Positions 10,913 through 22,188 of a stretch of 64,000 nucleotides of DNA are shown here, one piece after another. The notes beneath the pieces were generated by a model. It was not told the DNA's origin. It saw nothing but the letters and a program-made list of their open reading frames with translations, and did not search any database. Numbering within the stretch: position 1 is the stretch's first letter; the number at the start of each line of letters is the position of its first letter. This DNA is from Helianthus annuus (lineage: Eukaryota; Streptophyta; Magnoliopsida; Asterales; Asteraceae), in the NCBI RefSeq assembly GCF_002127325.2, contig NC_035447.2, positions 30,935,249-30,999,248 of the forward strand. The letters run 5' to 3'. A program made the position numbers and the translations under genes.

Positions 10913-11134
10913 TAGGTAATGAGTTTGAAGACACAGATGGCGATCAAGCATAGCGAAGAACCGAACACAGTCAAAGATTAAGCTTCCGCATTTTGTTTAG
11001 TCGTTTTCGAAAATAAACAACGACAACATGTTGAAATCTGCAATTTCTTATGAAGTTTTCATGATGCTCGAAATTACGAAGGAACGTGTATTTGCATTAT
11101 TATTAATATAAATGCAAATTTCTTTATTAAACCT

Positions 11135-11568
11135 ATGTTTATATAGTATGGGTCTTACTTATACGAATGTTGTGATTTCAAAGATAACCCAATTACACCT
11201 AGTGACGGATACAAAATGTTTCGTCAGTAAAAAAAATGAAAAAGCCCTAAAATATCGGTTAGTAATTCGGAAAAAAACTTAACTCCGTTAAGTTATTTTT
11301 AACGCCGACTATTATCGGCCAAAAGTGGACCAGTTCGGATTATTGTCGGCAAATAACTGAGATGAGATTATTATCAGCAAAATTGAGAAAATTAGGATCA
11401 TTTAAATCGAATTTGCCTATTAACATTATAGCACGTTTTTTTTTTTTTTTTTCATAATTTAATATTTAGCTTAACGGATCGATTATTAGGAAAAAAAATA
11501 TAACATGACCAATTATTTCCTTTTCCTTCTTTTCGAAAATGGGTCAGACTAATAACTCTATATTTTAA
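11135..11568. other. Non-coding DNA with a lone foldback-type arm
   Basis: Positions 11250-11310 (AGTAATTCGGAAAA, AACTCCGTTAAG, then a TTTTTAACG run) resemble one arm of the foldback MITE at 1142, but the partner arm was not found. A T-run lies at about 11436-11452. Confidence 0.4.
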
Positions 11569-11926
11569 GGGTGGAGGGAGTGGTCTTGGGGAGTGCTTTG
11601 GTGAGTGGGGGGGGGGGGGGTTACCGATTGGGGAACCATTGCTGGTGTTGGAGCGGTGATCGGGGAAGAGGAGAGAGGTGGTGTGGGCGGTGAGTATTCA
11701 CCGACTCGGTGAAGAAGAGAGATATGGGAGAGAGAGGGTTAATGGTGGGCCCCAACCCCTTTCAACCAATCACATTTTTTTAAATTGTTTACAATTCTCC
11801 ATGTGTTTGAGCATTGCTAGTGATTGAGTGTAAAATGAGAAGTGAAGCGAAGACTTGACATGACATGACATTATTTGTTAGAAAATAAATTAAATACTCA
11901 CCATTTGGTGACCACTCCCTCCACCC
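11569..11926. mobile_element. Tourist-like (PIF/Harbinger) MITE
   Basis: The ends GGGTGGAGGGAGTGGTC pair inverted over about 17 bp, flanked by TAA at 11566-11568 and 11927-11929. A G-run of about a dozen bases lies near 11609. Ends resemble the MITEs at 6702 and 14597. Confidence 0.8.
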
Positions 11927-12820
11927 TAATATTTTTATCTGTAGAAGATATAACAATTAGAATGTATCAAAAACATAAAACAAAACTGTCATGATATGTT
12001 AATGTTTTAATGGGAAATGGTCCAAAATACAATTGCATATGGTTTCGCAATTTGAGTTTACATTACCTTTTTGCCCATATCTTATGGTCTTGAGACCTCC
12101 TCTTGTCGGTCTTCAACATATGTCGGACTATTTTGTTTTTAAATAAAAATTGAAGTTTAATTTAAACTTATATTTATATATAAGAGTTAGCAACATGGTA
12201 AATTATTCTACTTACAATAAAATCATTTATGTTTGTTGATTATTAACAAACGTAAATATATAACAATTTATACATGCCATAGGCTCATATGTTATGTGTT
12301 AACACATTGTGTATAAATTAATGACAAATATCATGGCACTAGAACCAGCCAGAAGGGCCCGTTTCGTTGGCAAATCTTATGCTAGTAGAAGTATCTAATG
12401 TCGTCACTTTCTTATAGTTTGATTTCTGATTTTTTGTTGATTGAGAAGCTAAAGCAAATATACGAAAAGTATTATATCTATATATAATCTGTTCTGGTTT
12501 GTCACTTATTACCAGAATTCATAATTGAATAATAAATTAATAAAATGAAGCCATCATTTTATTGTACACTATGCCTACAAATACAGTTATTGTAGAAATT
12601 AAATATTATATAAAGATTATAAGATCTTGTTTAAATCAACTTCTAAAGATGCACCCATAATAAAACCCTAAATGCATGCTTACACAGCCCATGACGCTTG
12701 TCACTTAGTGAATAGGCATGTTAATGGTATATATACAAGATATTATCCCTATTAGATCTATTTGTATGTGATGTTATTTGAATATGTACGATTTTAGACG
12801 AATAAAATTTATGTTCATAA
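11927..12820. other. AT-rich intergenic DNA, no gene seen
   Basis: No frame, repeat or RNA gene recognised in this stretch. Confidence 0.5.
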
Positions 12821-13130
12821 CAGTGGTGGAACTAGAACATTAACTCAGGGGTATTCCAATTTTTTTTTCGGGCTAATCTAATGTATTACTATTAGGCTAT
12901 TATTTGGTTATTTGGGCTAACCTAATGTATTGTTTGGGCTTATTATTAGTTTGTAAAAAATAATTTGAGAGGTGTCCTAGTAGTTGTTTAGGGGTGATTT
13001 GAGGGGTGTTCTAGTAGTTGTTTAGGGGTGTTCTTAGTATAAAAATCAAAAAAAAAAAAAAAATACACTCACAGAAAAAAGTTGAGCCGTAGCCCATGCT
13101 ACGCCTGGACCTACACTAGGTCCGCCCCTG
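12821..13130. mobile_element. Non-autonomous hAT element (8-bp TSD)
   Basis: The left end CAGTGGTGGAACTAG and the inverted right end CAGGGGCGGACCTAG are imperfect hAT-type terminal repeats. They are flanked by an exact 8-bp duplication, gttcataa, at 12813-12820 and 13131-13138. The interior is T- and A-rich and non-coding, with an internal direct repeat (GGGGTGTTCTAGTAGTTGTTTA-like, about 12970-13030). Confidence 0.85.
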
Positions 13131-13326
13131 GTTCATAATTCAGGACTTTTTTATGATTAATGTTTTTTATTACGTTTTTGTGTTATTTTGTACATATATA
13201 GATTATGTCGAGGTATGATGAACAATGATGCCTAATACATTATAATAGTTGTTTTCATCTATTTCTTAATAGATGTTTTATCTATTTCTTAATAGAAAAT
13301 AAATGAAGTAATAGAAGAGATCCAAC

Positions 13327-13400
13327 CACTACAAGAATATGGAGCAATAGCGGCGACACTAACAGCGACGACAGGCCATATGTCGCCGCTATTGGTTTAT
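13327..13400 (+). mobile_element. CACTA element terminus fragment
   Basis: CACTACAAGAATATGG followed by short subterminal repeats of TAGCGGCGAC and its inverse (GTCGCCGCTATTGG) is the usual look of a CACTA 5' end. No matching second end was found, so this is a remnant. Confidence 0.5.
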
Positions 13401-13910
13401 CCGGAACTCGGTGTCCCACAATAAACCCCAGTCACTCATTCCTTATCATGATCGATCGGCTGGGGTTTATTTTAGTCAATAAGAGAATAGAAAGACCATG
13501 GTAGATGCACGAATTAGATTTTCATTTCTTGAAGGTAATAAGAGAATAGAAAGACTATGGTAGATGCACGACAAGACCTTGTCTTGGATAGTACGGCTGC
13601 CGGACAAGTTTTGTTCTCTCTTCTGTCGACTATTTTAGCAATGCTCACACATTTTGAGTTATGCCTTTTAAAAAATTATACGAAGCACATATTATCAACA
13701 TAATCTTAAATGAAGTGGGATCATAGAGATGCAAAAAGAGAGGCGTATGAGAGATCTATTATAATGTTATTCAAACATACTTGTTTTGTTGTGAGATGTG
13801 TTAGTGAGTTTCATTGTAATATCATTACACAACACCTGTGTAGATTTGAAAGATGTAATCAGTAATATCTATCAAGATTAAGATCCAATAGAGATGACTG
13901 CCATAACTAA
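13401..13910. other. Non-coding DNA with a small inverted repeat and a 36-bp direct repeat
   Basis: AATAAACCCCAG near 13420 pairs with CTGGGGTTTATT near 13460. AATAAGAGAATAGAAAGAC plus ATGGTAGATGCACGA is repeated at about 13480 and 13530. No gene seen. Confidence 0.45.
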
Positions 13911-14046
13911 AGTGAGATGATTATAATAGTGATCACTACCGATAGCGAGATGTTAATATGGTAGTCACTACCAATTCAACTTAGTGAGATGTTAAAAATA
14001 ATATCACAACTAACTTAATTAGTGAGATGTTAAAATTGTGTTCACA
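13911..14046. repeat. Diverged tandem repeat of about 38 bp, target of later insertions
   Basis: Units start AGTGAGATG (or AGCGAGATG) near 13911, 13947, 13983 and 14021. Related units (AAGATGTTGAAG, AGTGAAATGCTTG) continue at 55405-55480 on the far side of the nested block. The array was therefore one unit before the SINE and the Athila-like element inserted. Confidence 0.55.
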
Positions 14047-14258
14047 CCAATTGGCTTATAGCCTAGTGGTATCCGCAACCAATGAAAGTCACGCTGAAAT
14101 GGGAAGTTGTAGTGACGCGGATTCGACCCTTGTGGTGCCCATGTCATGGAGGTAGTGACCGAGGCTATTTGCTGGCATAATAACCCTTGCGGGGTGGGAT
14201 GATGAGTACCTAAAAGGGTACTGGGGCCAGGATTCCCTCCACAATCCTTTTTTAAAAA
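14047..14258 (+). mobile_element. tRNA-derived SINE (15-bp TSD)
   Basis: An A-box-like TAGCCTAGTGGTA (near 14057) and a B-box-like GGATTCGACCC (near 14118) form a polymerase III promoter of tRNA type. The body ends in T- and A-runs. An exact 15-bp duplication, aaaattgtgttcaca, flanks it at 14032-14046 and 14259-14273. The minus-strand frame across it is fortuitous. Confidence 0.85.
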
Positions 14259-14596
14259 AAAATTGTGTTCACAACTGATGTATTGTAAAAACACACTTTT
14301 ATCCTATGTATTTTGTATAATTTAGTAATTAATTAGAGTCGTTTTCTTAGTGTTGTTGTATATTTTACTAATTTTATATTGCTACAGGTCCCGGGGTAAA
14401 AACAAAGAAGAAATGAGCTTTAAATAATACGGGAGTTGGAACTAAATTTCAAGGGACTAAAAATATCATAAGGTGAAAGATTGTTTAAAAATAGTCCATT
14501 AAAGGCGAAGGACTATTAGTGCAATATGTTAAAACTTGGAATTAATTCCAAGTTAAAAAAAAAGACGTGGACAGAGAAAAATACAACAATTCATTA

Positions 14597-14949
14597 GGGT
14601 GAAGGGAGTGGTTACCCAATGGTATTAGGTAAACTTATAATTCACCCAATCACATAGTGTCATGTCAATTCACCTAAAATATTTACCTAATGCTCAAAAA
14701 CATAGACGGTGGTTTACCTAAAGGGGTTTAGGTAAACTATTTTTTTTTTAAAAAGGGAAAAATGTATGACTGGTTGAGAAGGAATTGACCCCACCACACA
14801 CCCTTCCCTCCCTCTCTTTCCCATAGGCAAACCTTCACCGAAATGCCCATCTATTCGGTAAGATCATGATCGGTAAATTTGTTGACGGTGGTCTTCACTA
14901 TCGGTAAAGTGGTTTACCGACACTTTATCGCACACCACATGGTTCACCC
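14597..14949. mobile_element. Tourist-like MITE inside the outer 5' LTR
   Basis: The ends are GGGTGAAGGGAGTGG and, inverted, GGGTGAACCATGTGG, flanked by TTA at 14594-14596 and 14950-14952. The same site without insertion is visible in the 3' LTR near 53845 (CAATTCATTATGCC), which proves the boundaries. Confidence 0.9.
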
Positions 14950-15058
14950 TTATGCCATGTTAAAATAAATGAGAAATTACGAAAATGCCATAAATGAATT
15001 TCTAAGTCAAATGTGCATATCATTGGATCAGATTTATTTTCCTTTGATGTATGGGCAT

Positions 15059-15523
15059 TGATGAGGATACGTCCTTGATCGGACTGAATCATCGTCAAAC
15101 ATAGAACCGAACCATAATACATCAAGGTCGGATCGCACCTTACACCATAAAACGAAACGGACAAATACACTGGTACGCCGTAACTAACTGGGCCCCACGG
15201 GCATAACCGTCATGACAGTGACTGGTCCGGCCATAACTAACTCGCCACGTCAGCATACCCAAAGACTATAAATACCATACTTGGACTTCCAAAACGGGTA
15301 ACGGCCACTTTCTCTCTCTAAACTCTCCTCTCTCTCTCTCTCTCCCTGACCTACTTTCTCCTCACAAATACTTATTCTCACGCCCGAGCTTGGTCACAGA
15401 GAGGCCCCCCTCCCTGTGACGAGGCTAACGGTGTGCTTGTTTCCTTGTGATCTTGCAGGTTCTTGCTAGATCGTCTGAAGCTTAACTCTAGCCAGGTCGG
15501 ACTGACTGGTTTTTTAGTCTTCA
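15059..15523 (+). repeat. Tat 5' LTR
   Basis: It starts TGATGAGGATACG and ends GTCTTCA. It contains a TATA-like TATAAATACC at about 15269 and a CT microsatellite near 15325-15345, probably the promoter and leader. The CT repeat is shorter in the 3' LTR. Confidence 0.9.
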
Positions 15524-15545
15524 GTGGCGCCATCCCCCCCGAATT
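15524..15545 (+). other. Tat primer-binding site region
   Basis: TGGCGCCATCC begins one base after the LTR, the expected position and TGG start of a primer-binding site. The matching tRNA was not assigned. Confidence 0.6.
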
Positions 15546-15585
15546 CACCCAATTCGTTTTCTGTTAACTTTGTTTAGTCCAAAAC

Positions 15586-16385
15586 ATGGAATCCACAACA
15601 GCCGCTCCAACAAACACTTTCCCGTCGTTCAACGACATATGGGAAGGAAATGTTGCTCCCATAACTGCCTCAACAGCAGTTGCCGCCGCAGTGGGTTCTA
15701 TGGGAACAGCATCAGCACCTCCAGCTGCAAGTTTTGTAATCGCGAGCTCTGTTACCACGCTCTCGGTTACTGCTCTAGTTGCTACACCACTACCTACCTT
15801 TGACAATGCCTTCCTATTACGGAACGCCGACTTGTTACGACGGCTACAACAACAGCAGCAGCGAGAAGAAATGTTGCAGAGTCTCCGCACGAACTTGTTC
15901 AGCAGCATGTATCCAGGGAACAATCCCATTTCTATCGGTGCTCTCACCTCTGGATCTATGGTATGTTCTACAATCTCTACTCCCATAACATGTGTTGCAT
16001 AATTCTCCTCGTTTACGAACGCTCCAATGAATAACGGTCTTAACGACCTGTTTCGCCAGGGACCTATGGGCTTAAACCCTCAGGATCAGGAGTTGATCAT
16101 GCCATATCATCCCACGTCTATGACTTCTCAGTCAAAGTTCACGATGCAGATTGTTAATGCCCCACTCCCGGCTAAGTTGAAGATGCTCCCCACTTTGAAA
16201 TTTTATGATGGTACGTCCGATCCGGACGACCACATGTTCGCGTTTGCCGGAGCAGCTAAGGTCGAACAATGGCCCATGCCGGCCTGGTGTCACATGTTCG
16301 CTCAAACTCTCACCGGATCAGCCAGAGTATGGTTCGATGGGTTGCCAGAAGGGTCGATTGATCACTTTGAGGATTTCTGGCGTAT
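15586..16385 (+). pseudogene. Tat gag, N-terminal part (stop codon, then interrupted)
   Basis: The frame starts at 15586 (MESTTAAPTNTF). It is broken by TAA at 16000-16002 (a CAA-to-TAA change fits) and resumes in the same frame with LNPQDQELIMP, LPTLKFYDGTSDPDDHM and FAQTLTGSARVWFDGLPEG. This is the retrotransposon gag capsid region of Tat elements (typical motifs FDGTTDP, WF..LP.GSI). The frame is cut at 16385 by the Athila insertion and continues at 30127, after the duplicated cgtat. Capsid protein packages the element's RNA in cytoplasmic particles. This copy cannot make it without another source. Confidence 0.85.
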
Positions 16386-18231
16386 TGATGTGCGTGAATT
16401 ATATATATTTTTAATTGAGATTTTCTTCACACAAATTTAGTTTTAAAAGGGTTTTTCACCTAAAAACTAACTACCCACACAAAGGGCAAGTGTACCCGTC
16501 GGGTGGCAATATAGCTAATCGGCAAGAACCGGATATCAATCCGTGGATGCGGTATCTCGATACTAAACTTTTGCTACTTTAAAGCCTTTTCAAATGATTG
16601 GGTTGATTTTTCTAACTTATCATGCAAAATAAATAAACTACTAAAATTTCTAACAAATAACAATATCTAAGAAAGGTTGCCTAAACTAAGTATCCACTCA
16701 TTCACATGTGACAACAAAGAGGAAGGGATTGTGATGATGCAAGCTCTATTTTTAACTAAGTCCCCAATCAAGGCTTCCTAGTTTATAATTCTTAGGAAAA
16801 TTAAAAAATGAATTAACATTCTAATCACCTAAAAATTATTCTTTTAAGCTCACTTGCTAAGTTGATGTTAATCTTTGATGATGAGTTATTTGTTTGTCAA
16901 AACTCCTAACTCTACAAATTAGGGAAAACTAATATGAGAAACACACTAATCACCCTAACTTGGTTTTAAGTAGTTGGCACTATCATCATGTTCTTGATAT
17001 GAACCACAAGCATGGTCATGCTAGCTAACAACCTTGGCCTAAATCATCAACCAAACATGAACACAAACTATAGAATTCATATAAACATACTTTTGATCTT
17101 TCCAAATCTAGATGCAAGAATTCACACACAAGCTCAAATCATTGTTCATATCACATTAGCACTCACCATTCCTAGTTTCATGCCATGAATCATACTAACA
17201 AGTTAACAAGATTCAATAATCATAATCTCTACATGGGCTTTCCAACACAACATGTAAATACTTATGAGCAAACATTCAAGAACAAGAACTTTAAGCATGC
17301 ATATGAACTCCAAGAACAAAATCAAATGACAACATGAAGATTAACAAGAACAATCATCACATCTACTTCCATATTATCACATGTTCATAAGCTTCAACAT
17401 AGTTTAGACAACACAAATGTTTAGCCCATAAGGCTCATGACTACCAAATCAAGCATAAATAAACACAAATTGTTCATAATGTAGTAAGCTAACCAAGTTA
17501 AAGACAAGATTTAAATGGTGTTTGAGTAGATCTTCAAGTGATTTAATCCTCTTCAAGGCTTCCTCTTGGCTCCAACAAGCTTCCAAGACCAGATTCTTGA
17601 GAGAAAAAGTCACCAAAATGCTCCCACTCCATTGCAAATGAGCTAGAAACTCGTATTTAAACTGCTGGGCGTTTGGCACTACCATGCCACCTTTTGGCAC
17701 GGTCGTGCTTGGCAAGTGTCAGAGTCACTTTTCGTCTGTCAATCTTGTTTGCTACCATTTCTGGAAAAATCCCGCTCAAATGTTCCCGAGGTCGCATGAC
17801 CGTGCTCGGAGATGCTCTGGTCGTGCGAGCCGGTAGTGCTCGGTAACAGTCACATCGTTCTCGGAAACAAGCTGATCAGGAGTCGATTTTGGCCTGGCAC
17901 GGTCGTGCCACTGTTTGGCACGGTAGTGCTCCCCTGAATTTTGGCGATTTGGCTGATAGATGCTAGTGCTAGCTGAGAGTGCCGATGTCGGAGGGCTTGG
18001 CACGGTCGTGCCACTGTTTGGCACGGTAGTGCCATATCTGGCAGTTTGCTGGAATGCACCATTTTAGCTCTATTTTGCTCCAAAAGCTTCCGTTTCATCA
18101 CCGGGCCGAAGCCCGGACCTGTATTTTCACAAACAACTCAAATGAGTACCAAAATCAATGAAAATACAAAGAGTTTTCGCATAAACGGGGCGTATTTGAC
18201 GTTTAAAAGATGTATAAATTCTTATACATCA
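16386..18231 (-). repeat. Athila 3' LTR
   Basis: In element sense it runs from TGATGTATAAG (18231) to CGCACATCA (16386). Between about 17680 and 18030 it holds a cluster of short near-palindromes of the type GGCACGGTCGTGCC. The small frames here and in the other LTR (for example 17449-17715 and 17850-18101) are identical copies in both LTRs and are not genes. Confidence 0.95.
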
Positions 18232-18250
18232 AACATCCCCACACTTGAAC
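18232..18250 (-). other. Athila polypurine tract
   Basis: In element sense CAAGTGTGGGGATGTT ends exactly at the 3' LTR boundary. It serves as primer for plus-strand DNA synthesis. Confidence 0.85.
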
Positions 18251-19566
18251 TTTGCTTATCCTCAAGCAAACTAAAATGAACGAAACTCTCTAAATGGCAA
18301 TCATCTCAACTAGCATTTCATAAGCACAAACAAATAACTCGGGTCAAAACAATCAAGGAGTGCTCAATATAAAGAAACAACCGAAAAGAGATATGTAAAA
18401 TAAGTTTATGAGCAATGGTCCATCTTAGAAATCCCTACCAATTCACCAAGCATCCTCACAATGTTCACACACACTCGGCTTAATATAGGTGCACATACAA
18501 TTCATGGAGTATGTTTAGAACACTCGATGCCAAGACGATAACTATGCGATATCATAAGCTTGTGGAAGGATCAAATCTAATCACTCGGCGAAAATATAGC
18601 ATAAATCATGAGGTCTTGGTTGGGTTGTAACTTGGCTTGGGTTAAGGGTATGGAATGGATTTTGAAAAGTGGCTAAAACGGTTGTAACCCGACGGTTTGA
18701 CTAACTTAAAGCATAAGAAAAATAGAACTATACAACTAAATAGTAACTAACCGAGAGCTAACCAACAAGTATTTCTTTTCGCTCCCAAAATCGCTCTAAC
18801 AAAGCCATTTGATAAGGCGTTTTCAACTATATTTCTTTTGTTTTTGTTTTTTGTTTTTTTTTTATTTTTTTAACAAGAACTAACCCATGCTTTGGAGAGA
18901 ACTAAGTACGTCTACCTAGCTAAAAACTCTTGAACATGAGGGATATAACAACTAAGAAGAACTATACAAAAGCTACAAGTTAATCATAACCGAATCGGGC
19001 TTCCAACCAAAAATGGGCTAAAAATATAAAAGGCTAATTTGGCTAAGTGGCTAATGTTTTGGGGATTTTAAGAAACGAACGGGAAAGGCTCAAATTGGTT
19101 TAACTAGGGGAATAATTCGGGTAGGGAGGTGAATGAAAATGGCTACAATGAAAAGGTTTCCTAATGCCTCAATCACTTCTATGCTTGTATTCTCGCTTTG
19201 TGGCCTCGAAATGCATGCCTAACACAAGTTCTAAATCGCAAAAGTTATCCGGCTCACTCAATCTTTGCCCGCAAAAACATGAGCAAAAATAATCTAAAGC
19301 TATAAGGCTCAAAAATAACTCACGGAAACGGGCGTATTGGGTAAATATGCAAGGCAAACAAGTAGGTCAATCGCTTGATTTCTCATGCTCGATTTTATAC
19401 AAAAAACAAGTTACTTAACGGTTTTTTTCCTTACACGAGTGAACCCCCTTTTTGTGTCAACCCAATTTTATTTATCAAAAATTTTGGTGCTTATTTAGAT
19501 ACTTATGTTGATTTGATTTATATGCCACAAAAATTGTTAAAAGAGAGCTTTGCATTATTATTTTAT

Positions 19567-19615
<49 letters not shown>

Positions 19616-20089
19616 TTTATTTTTATTTATTTATTTATTTTTTTTATATATATGACAACGACAAAGCTCAAGCGATAGACCACCTCCCCACACTTGAATT
19701 GTACATCGCCCTCGATGTACAACAAAAAATTGAATAAGCAAAAGAATTGCGAATTCAATACAACTAAAGGAAGGCGGGAACACGAAAACTCCCCTGAAAC
19801 ATGAAGCTAGAAGCGGAACAAGATGAAGCAACTAGGAGCATCCACAACGAACTACCAACCCTTCCACCAAGCCAACACCTCATTTAACCCAACACTGCAC
19901 ATGTAGCAAACAAGATCAAACACATAGGAAGTTTACCCAACCCATTTCTTCCCTTGCCTTTGTTTATTAATTTAACCCACTAATAAAGCGATAAAAACTA
20001 ACACCTAAAACGGAGGGATGTACGTACGATGGAAAATGGCACATCCCTCAAACACGAAATAGTAATACAAATACGAGATGAGGGCGGGA
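18251..20089 (-). other. Athila 3' non-coding region
   Basis: About 1.8 kb without a convincing frame. It has an ATT microsatellite at about 19570-19616 (the 120-codon frame over it is a tyrosine-run artefact) and a second purine-rich CAAGTGTGGGGAGG motif (about 19683-19698, minus) just downstream of the ORF end. Confidence 0.6.
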
Positions 20090-21493
20090 CTAAAACCTCC
20101 CACCGGATCCCGAAGGACCGGTGTCGTCCCTGCGATCAAACCTGGATCTACGCGCAAAATGCGGAGGCGGCTGTGTGTATGGATGGTTGAGTGAGTTCGC
20201 GATATGCTGCTGCGAACCGAACAACCAATCCATGCTTCGTCGGTGCTGCTCGTGCAACTCCTCCAAATAGTTGCCCTGCCGGTGTTGCTCCGCGCGTATG
20301 AGACCCACATCTCGCCTCACTTCTTCTTGGTCCAATGCCAGTCCGTCCATCCGCCTCCAGAGGTCCAACGATGACGGCTCGGAAGGACCGTAGGCGCCAT
20401 AACCACCCTGTGCATAACCTCCACCACCAAAGCCACCATACACGTTATCCCAATTCGGGCTATCAAACCCGTGAATCACATGTCCAACCTGCATGTGGGG
20501 GTCCGCTCCCCCAGCGCCCCCATGCTGGCCCTGAACCGGGATATCGTGCATATGCACATCATGATCGCCGCCATCACCACCATCACCACCATCACCACCA
20601 CCCTCCTCAACTACAGGTAGCGGGTCCCAAATTCTTCCCATTCGGTCAACGAGCTTCAGAATCCCGTTCACTTTCCTGGTAAGATGCATCGAGTTCAGCT
20701 GTTGCAAGTCGAGAAGGCCGTAGTCGCAGGCCTCGGTTAGGTGGTCTAACCGAACCCGATAAAATTTAGCAAGCTTAGTTGCAAAGGCTCCTCCACAAAT
20801 CCGTGACGTGGGTGTCGAACCAACGCCTCGAAATATCGACTCTGCAACGCTGACCGCTAGGTTGCAGTTTGAACCAGAGATGATGCAGTATAGGTGAAAG
20901 AGGTCACGGGTGGTGATGTTCCCTGTGCTATCACCCCGACCTCCGATCACGTGGAAAATGGCGCGCTCGATGACTCTATGTAGCGGGTCAAGTATCCATG
21001 TAGCTTTGGCTCTACGAGGGTCCCAAATCCGACCCGGTACAGTGATCTCCTCCCAAAAGGCTGCCTTGTTTGCATCCGGCTCCCAATCCTGTAGGCTCCC
21101 GTGAAACAGTTCCGAGTCTATTTCATCGTCTTCGTACAACCCCAACACCGTCCCGAATCGACTTATTGATTGGTGATGCCATTTCCTTCCCAACCGGTAT
21201 TTAACACCAACCTTTTTGTCGTAGACATCCGGACATGGGAAAGTGAATCGGAATGATGCGAAAAACTCGATAACCAGCTCCACGTATTGCGGTTCCGCGA
21301 TCTCAAAAAGACGAGACCACGGGGGAGTCATCAGATCATCGAACCTCTCGGACTGTCCGAGCAAATCCAAATCCACCAACTGCAGCTTCCTCATGGGCTC
21401 GATAAGGTGTCGTCGGGCCCACAATCGTTCCACTTTCGGGATACAATACCCTTCCCTGGCATTGTTTGAGAACTGCAAGTAGGGGTGATCCAT
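20090..21493 (-). CDS. Athila downstream ORF (467 aa; function unknown)
   Basis: This open frame sits between pol and the 3' LTR, where Athila elements carry their extra, often called env-like, ORF. The protein has an N-terminal globular part (AREGYCIPKVERLWARRHL, RLGRKWHHQSISRFG, RDLFHLYCIISG) similar in style to the plant-specific Athila ORF family. After it come an acidic-glycine repeat (GDGGDGGDGG, about residue 300), a glycine/tyrosine-rich stretch and a basic tail. I see no convincing signal peptide or membrane span, so an envelope role is not supported. The start at 21493 was chosen because CTTGCAG immediately before the ATG looks like a splice acceptor; the longer frame to 21607 would read through the presumed intron. 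Confidence 0.8.
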   Translation of the reverse strand: MDHPYLQFSNNAREGYCIPKVERLWARRHLIEPMRKLQLVDLDLLGQSERFDDLMTPPWSRLFEIAEPQYVELVIEFFASFRFTFPCPDVYDKKVGVKYRLGRKWHHQSISRFGTVLGLYEDDEIDSELFHGSLQDWEPDANKAAFWEEITVPGRIWDPRRAKATWILDPLHRVIERAIFHVIGGRGDSTGNITTRDLFHLYCIISGSNCNLAVSVAESIFRGVGSTPTSRICGGAFATKLAKFYRVRLDHLTEACDYGLLDLQQLNSMHLTRKVNGILKLVDRMGRIWDPLPVVEEGGGDGGDGGDGGDHDVHMHDIPVQGQHGGAGGADPHMQVGHVIHGFDSPNWDNVYGGFGGGGYAQGGYGAYGPSEPSSLDLWRRMDGLALDQEEVRRDVGLIRAEQHRQGNYLEELHEQHRRSMDWLFGSQQHIANSLNHPYTQPPPHFARRSRFDRRDDTGPSGSGGRF

Positions 21494-22188
21494 CTGCAAG
21501 ATTGAGACAAGATTAATCAGCAACCAAAACAAACAAGCGAAAATTTCGGGACTGGATAATATGGCACGGTCGTGCCACCATATAGCACTACCGTGCGGGA
21601 CCTGCAAATCAGTGAGTTTATGAAGTTTTCTGGGAATTTTATGAAGTCTGGGTTTTTATTCCACAGGAGCACGACCGTGCCATCCCACGGCACCATCGTG
21701 CTCTGCTGTAAACGGCTTGGATTTGAACCACAATTTCTGCGAAGCACGATCGTGCCACCCATTGGCACCCTCGTGCCGGTATGATTTCCGAGAACAGTTT
21801 TGAGCGATTTGAGCGACTAACAGGCACGCACGATCGTGCCGTATGGAAGCACGACCGTGCCTTTTGAATTTCTGGGCACTTTTATGAAGATCCGACGAAT
21901 TTTATGAAGATCACGACCGTGCGCTGGTATGGCACCCTCGTGCTCGACGGAACCCAGGCTCGGAAAATCGCTCAAAACACCCCCGAAACCCCGATTTTTT
22001 CAACTTTTTGTTTAGGGGTTTTGTAAATCGGTCCATTGTGGTTCAAACCAACACAGAAAACACTAAAAACGGGCTTGAATCGGGTGATTTAGACCAAGCC
22101 CTAAAAACCTAAAGAACTAACTATGAAGAACATGAAGAACACAACATCAAAACACATGAATCTGACTAGAAAAAGGAAGGATTCGTAC
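21494..22188 (-). promoter_or_regulatory. Candidate intron creating the downstream-ORF mRNA
   Basis: On the minus strand CCAG|GTACGAATCC at 22188 is a good donor. TTGTCTCAATCTTGCAG ending at 21494 is a good acceptor with a pyrimidine tract, placed directly before the ORF start codon. The segment holds at least eight GGCACGGTCGTGCC-type near-palindromes (21560-21960). Splicing is inferred from sequence only. Confidence 0.45.

Larger units (their letters stand above)
7112..11134. mobile_element. Degraded long-LTR-like sequence (Ty3/gypsy-type), boundaries uncertain
   Basis: It starts TGTAACACCCTAAAA, close in style to the solo LTR at 31733 (TGTAACACCTCG). Like that LTR, it is several kilobases of non-coding DNA with a cluster of short GC-rich palindromes near 10007-10100. 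No right end with CA, no TSD and no internal coding region were found, so it may be a truncated LTR or another repeat. It contains the 88-bp tandem repeat at 8567 and the LINE at 10222. Confidence 0.35.

Noticed and set aside
15564..15986. 140-codon minus frame opposite Tat gag
   Set aside because: It is a shadow of the gag frame; the plus strand has the gag motifs continuing downstream.
19375..19737. 120-codon plus frame as a gene
   Set aside because: It is built on the ATT microsatellite (tyrosine run) in the Athila 3' non-coding region.
20090..21493. Calling the second Athila ORF an envelope protein
   Set aside because: No convincing signal peptide or membrane-spanning segment is visible; only position suggests env.
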